Source: Craterostigma plantagineum (lineage: Eukaryota > Streptophyta > Magnoliopsida > Lamiales > Linderniaceae). From it: 64,000 bases of DNA. The translations under genes were made by a program, and so were the position numbers. Where the stretch lies: assembly GCA_027422505.1 (NCBI GenBank), contig JAPQWV010000738.1:186001-250000 (forward strand), in the 5' to 3' direction. The stretch's first letter is position 1. Every line of letters begins with the position of its first letter. Below are positions 60,800 through 64,000 of the stretch, piece after piece. Below the pieces are notes generated by a model. It ran no database searches, was not told the DNA's origin, and saw nothing but the letters and a program-made list of their open reading frames with translations.

Positions 60800-61964
60800 C
60801 TGAAACGATTATGAATGGGATCAAACAGTTTTTGGGGAAGAACAAAAAAAGTAAGAAAGGAGAAGATTTTATGATTGGGAAATATTAAAAAACGCTGCCT
60901 TCATTTGGCCTTTTGGTAAAACTCGGAAAAGGTGCATCATATGTACGTATGTATGCATGTATGGTATATACGGAGCGAGAGAGATGTTTTTTCGTAATTG
61001 GACCTTTTCTTTATTTAAGATGTGAGGTGAAATAAAGGAAATCGATTGTGACACTCTTCAATTTCCTAATTTAGGGGAGCGTCAGAAAGCAAGGTTTGCG
61101 TTCTAATATGCGAATGATGAACTATATATCAAGGGGGTGTTTGTTATATCCCCGTGATATGGATAAAGGTGATATGTCATCCTCGTGTTTGTTTTGAGGT
61201 GATATTTCATTTGGCATATTAATGTAACATTGGAATATTGTGTTTGTTTAATTGCATTGATCTGTTGGATGATGTTGTGTAAGTGTCATATTTAACCTTA
61301 TGTATATTATGTAGTTAAAGTATTTTAATATGTTCATTTGAGGTTCTATTTTACGTGATAGTTATTAATATTTAAAAATCAAGTATTATTTTTAAGCATT
61401 AATTATAAGTAAGTTATATAATTCTTTCAATAGAATTATTTTATCTTATTAAGCAATAAACATAGATTTTAATTGAGTTATTAAATGGAAGTATTTTATA
61501 TATTTCCTCAATATAATTATTTTAACTTTTTTAAGCTTAATAGATTAATCAATTATTAATTATAAGTATTTCTATAATTCTTCAACATAATTCTTTTATT
61601 TTTTAAGCATTAAATATAATTTATTTAAGATTTAAAATGTTAGTTATGAAATTTAAAATAGAAATAATGGTATATAAGGAATTAATGTTAAAAGATAAGG
61701 GGATAACTGATTTATGATTTGTCAATCCGCGTCCGATGATTTGGACTAGGCCTTAGTATTTTTTGATCAAGTGAAGTTAGACTAACCTCGCTCGATGTCG
61801 ATGTTACTTTATTGCCTTGCATTGTATGGTCGACAAATCAGAAATAAAAAATAACATTATTAACTAAAAAAGAATTCTTAAAAAAAAATAAAAAAACCAA
61901 CTAAACATTTTGACGGATTTCCCGTAGAAATGCAAAAAAAAAAAAAATAAAAACTAACTGTAAA
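60800..61964. other. AT-rich intergenic region, copy 2
   Basis: Repeats 30585-31751. A-runs near 61880-61950 differ in length and composition from copy 1. No gene is seen. Confidence 0.55.
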
Positions 61965-63400
61965 AGAAATTCGAAAAAATAAAACATAAAAATTAAAAAC
62001 TAATTAAATGCAAAATAAAATATAAAACATTAATTAAAAATAAATTTTAAAAACAAAAAGTAAATAAAACACAAATTAAAAAATGGATTACCCGTCGGAA
62101 TGCAAAAAAACTAACTAGAAAAGACATTCCAAAGTAAAAAGTAGAACAAAATAAATAAAAAAAAAACTAATTAAAATATTCCGACGGGTTTCCCGTCGGA
62201 GTGCAAAGAAATTCAACAATAAAAAATTAAATAATATGCAAATTAAAAAATTCCGACGGATTTCCCATCGGAATGCAAAATAAAAACATTTGAATAAAAA
62301 ATAAATAAAATATTAACTAAAAATAATTCATAAAAAAAGAATAATTAATTTAAATTCCGACGAAAATCCCATCGGAAATAAAATAAATAAATTAAGAAAA
62401 CATTAACATTATTAACAAAAAAATAATTCTTAAAGAAAAAAAACAAATTAACAATTACGATGGATTTCCCGTCGGAATGTAAAAAAAAATCAAAAAAATA
62501 AAGCAAATAAATAAAAAACTAAATAAAAAATTCCGACGGTTTTCCAATGCAAACAAAACTAACTATAAAAGAAGTTCTCGACTGAAATGTAGAACAAATA
62601 AATAAAAAACTAATTTGAAAATTCCGACGGATTTCCCGTCGGAATGCATAATAAAGTATAATTAAAAAAGAAATTAGACAATAAAAATTAAATAGTATAT
62701 ACTTATAAAATTCCAAAGGAATTCCAGTCGGAATGCAAAATAAAAAGAAATTTGAAAATAAAAATAAATAAACAAAATAATTCGTAAAGAAAAGACAAAT
62801 CAATTTGAAATTTCGATGGAAATCCCATCGGAAATAAAATATGAAAAAAGAAAAATTAGAAATAAAGAATAGCATTATTAACTAAAAAATAATTCTTAAA
62901 GAAAAAAAAAAACAAATTAACTACGCCCGTCGGAATGCAAAATAAAAAAAAATAAAAACTAACTACAAAAGTAATTTGAAAAGAAAATGAAACAAATAAA
63001 TAAAAAAACAGTGAAAACATTCCGACCGATTTCCCGTCGGAATGCAAAATAAAATACAAAACATTAATTAAAAACAAACTAAAAGTGAATAATATCCAAA
63101 TTAAAAAATTCCGACGGATTATCCGTTGGAATGCAAAAAATAACTATAAAAGAAATTCCAGAGTAAAAAGTAGAACAAATAAGTAAAAAAACTACTTAAA
63201 ATAAAATATAATTAAAAAAGAAATTAGACAATAAAAAATAAATAACATACAATTTAAAAGATTCCGACGGATTTCCTGTCGGAATGCAAAAAAAAAAAAA
63301 TTAAAAACAAAAAAAAAAATAAAATCATTAGTTAAAAATAAATTCATAGAAAAGAAATTGGAAATATAAAATAACATTATTAACTAACAAAATAATTCTT
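61965..63400. repeat. AT-rich array of imperfect palindromes (ttccgacgg...ccgtcggaa)
   Basis: About a dozen units spaced roughly 60-130 bases apart. Each carries a near-palindrome of the form ttccgacggatttcccgtcggaa followed by tgcaaaataaaa. Examples: about 62179, 62252, 62355, 62456, 62530, 62624, 62711, 62812, 63021, 63108 and 63263. Interspersed is a second recurring phrase, acattattaactaaaaaata, then attcttaaa. Each palindrome could fold into a short hairpin. There is no credible coding sequence. Similar gacgg/ccgtc palindromes occur in subterminal regions of plant CACTA-type transposons, so this may be one end of such an element. I found no terminal CACTA motif. Confidence 0.75.
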
Positions 63401-64000
63401 AAACCAAAAAATGACATTATTAACTAAAAATGATTTCTTAAACTAAAAATATCCATACAAATCTGAAATTTCACATTTCATTGCGTATTTTCTAAATTAA
63501 TTGTTCTAGACACGCCGATGATATATCGAATTCTAGGTTCGGACTGGGTTTGGCTCATGCGACGTCTACTATAAAAGCCTACGCCTAACATTTACGCGTT
63601 TAATAAGTGCTACTACCGAATTTATGATTAATTGCTTGTATAGAATTATAGTGGTGGTAGTAGTAGTAGTATGCCTTCTTTACTTATGCTAAAGTTCAGA
63701 ATATTTGAGCAAGGGTAAAGATTTGTTAGGTAATTAACCACCTTCTATTACTTATACGAATCTTGAAGTTAATTAAATCATTGTTTAGAGGGTATTGGGC
63801 AGCACTTTATTACAGTCTATAGCCTCCGCTTTTGGAACTGTATTCAGGCATCAACAAACCGGCTGTGAGAGGATATCTTGTTTTATTACTATATACTATA
63901 TCACATGGTATTGTTTATTACACTCCCTTTTTTCTATTGTCAATTTCTTTCAGAAAGAAACTAGCCTCATATATTGTTGTATATAATAACACATTCTCTG
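63401..64000. other. Unassigned right end of window
   Basis: AT-rich, with a short trinucleotide tract (gtagtagtagtagtagt near 63656-63671). A 63-codon frame at 63795-63986 resembles nothing I recognise. No gene is called. Confidence 0.5.

Larger units (their letters stand above)
31752..61964. repeat. Large direct repeat, copy 2 (~30.2 kb)
   Basis: Second copy, same orientation, abutting the first. The junction reads ctaactgtaaaagaccacaag: left of it is the right end of the unit (compare 61951-61967), right of it the left end (compare 1540 onward). The three bases aga at 31752-31754 fit both flanks (1540-1542 and 61965-61967). All genes keep their frames and splice sites, so the description of copy 1 applies. 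Confidence 0.97.

Noticed and set aside
62519..63377. Several minus-strand frames rich in F, L, I and Y
   Set aside because: They arise from A-rich repeat DNA read in reverse. The repeated palindromes, not codons, explain the sequence.
61965..63400. CRISPR-like array of palindromic repeats with spacers
   Set aside because: Repeats are imperfect, spacers are A-rich, similar to one another and irregular in length, and the context is a plant nuclear genome.
63795..63986. 63-codon plus-strand frame at the right edge
   Set aside because: No recognisable motif and no splice context. Too weak to call.
1..64000. tRNA, rRNA or organelle-derived segments
   Set aside because: No cloverleaf-type sequence, rRNA wording or plastid/mitochondrial gene was recognised on reading both strands. 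A tRNA search program would be decisive.

Overview
This is nuclear DNA from a flowering plant, most likely a eudicot. It is AT-rich with short GT-AG introns, every recognisable gene belongs to a plant family, and promoters carry TATA boxes, telo-boxes and TGGGCC/GGCCCA elements. All gene models were built by hand from splice signals, reading frame and remembered family motifs. No search or alignment program was run.

The dominant feature is a head-to-tail duplication of about 30.2 kb. Copy 1 runs from about 1540 to 31751 and copy 2 from about 31752 to 61964. The differences I could track are a handful of 1-2 base length changes, nearly all in homopolymers or AT repeats. The junction shows 3 bases of microhomology (aga). 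It is either a very recent tandem duplication or an assembly duplication, and the sequence alone cannot decide.

Layout: (1) 1-1177, the 3' part of a ubiquitin-conjugating enzyme gene, outside the duplication. (2) In each copy, in order: a group III CNGC channel gene (+), a RING-H2/ATL gene (-), a two-finger AN1 gene (+), a CREG-like gene (-), then an 18-kb minus-strand array. The array holds five SIN3-like genes: A (divergent, intact), B (pseudogene), and C, D, E (intact). They are interleaved with one apparently intact PLC-X-domain gene at the right end and three decayed copies of it. Units C, D and E repeat every 4.0-4.6 kb as a [PLC-X + SIN3-like] module. (3) 61965-63400, an AT-rich array of short imperfect palindromes (ttccgacgg...ccgtcggaa), possibly the subterminal region of a DNA transposon. 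(4) 63400-64000, no gene recognised.

The SIN3-like proteins (403-443 aa) keep two PAH repeats and the HDAC-interacting region but lack the third PAH and the whole C-terminal half of a normal plant SIN3. They look like a locally amplified family of mini-corepressors, possibly competitors of full-length SIN3. The other genes (channel, E3 ligase, zinc finger, CREG) look like ordinary unrelated neighbours. I found no RNA genes, CRISPR arrays or prokaryotic-type systems.
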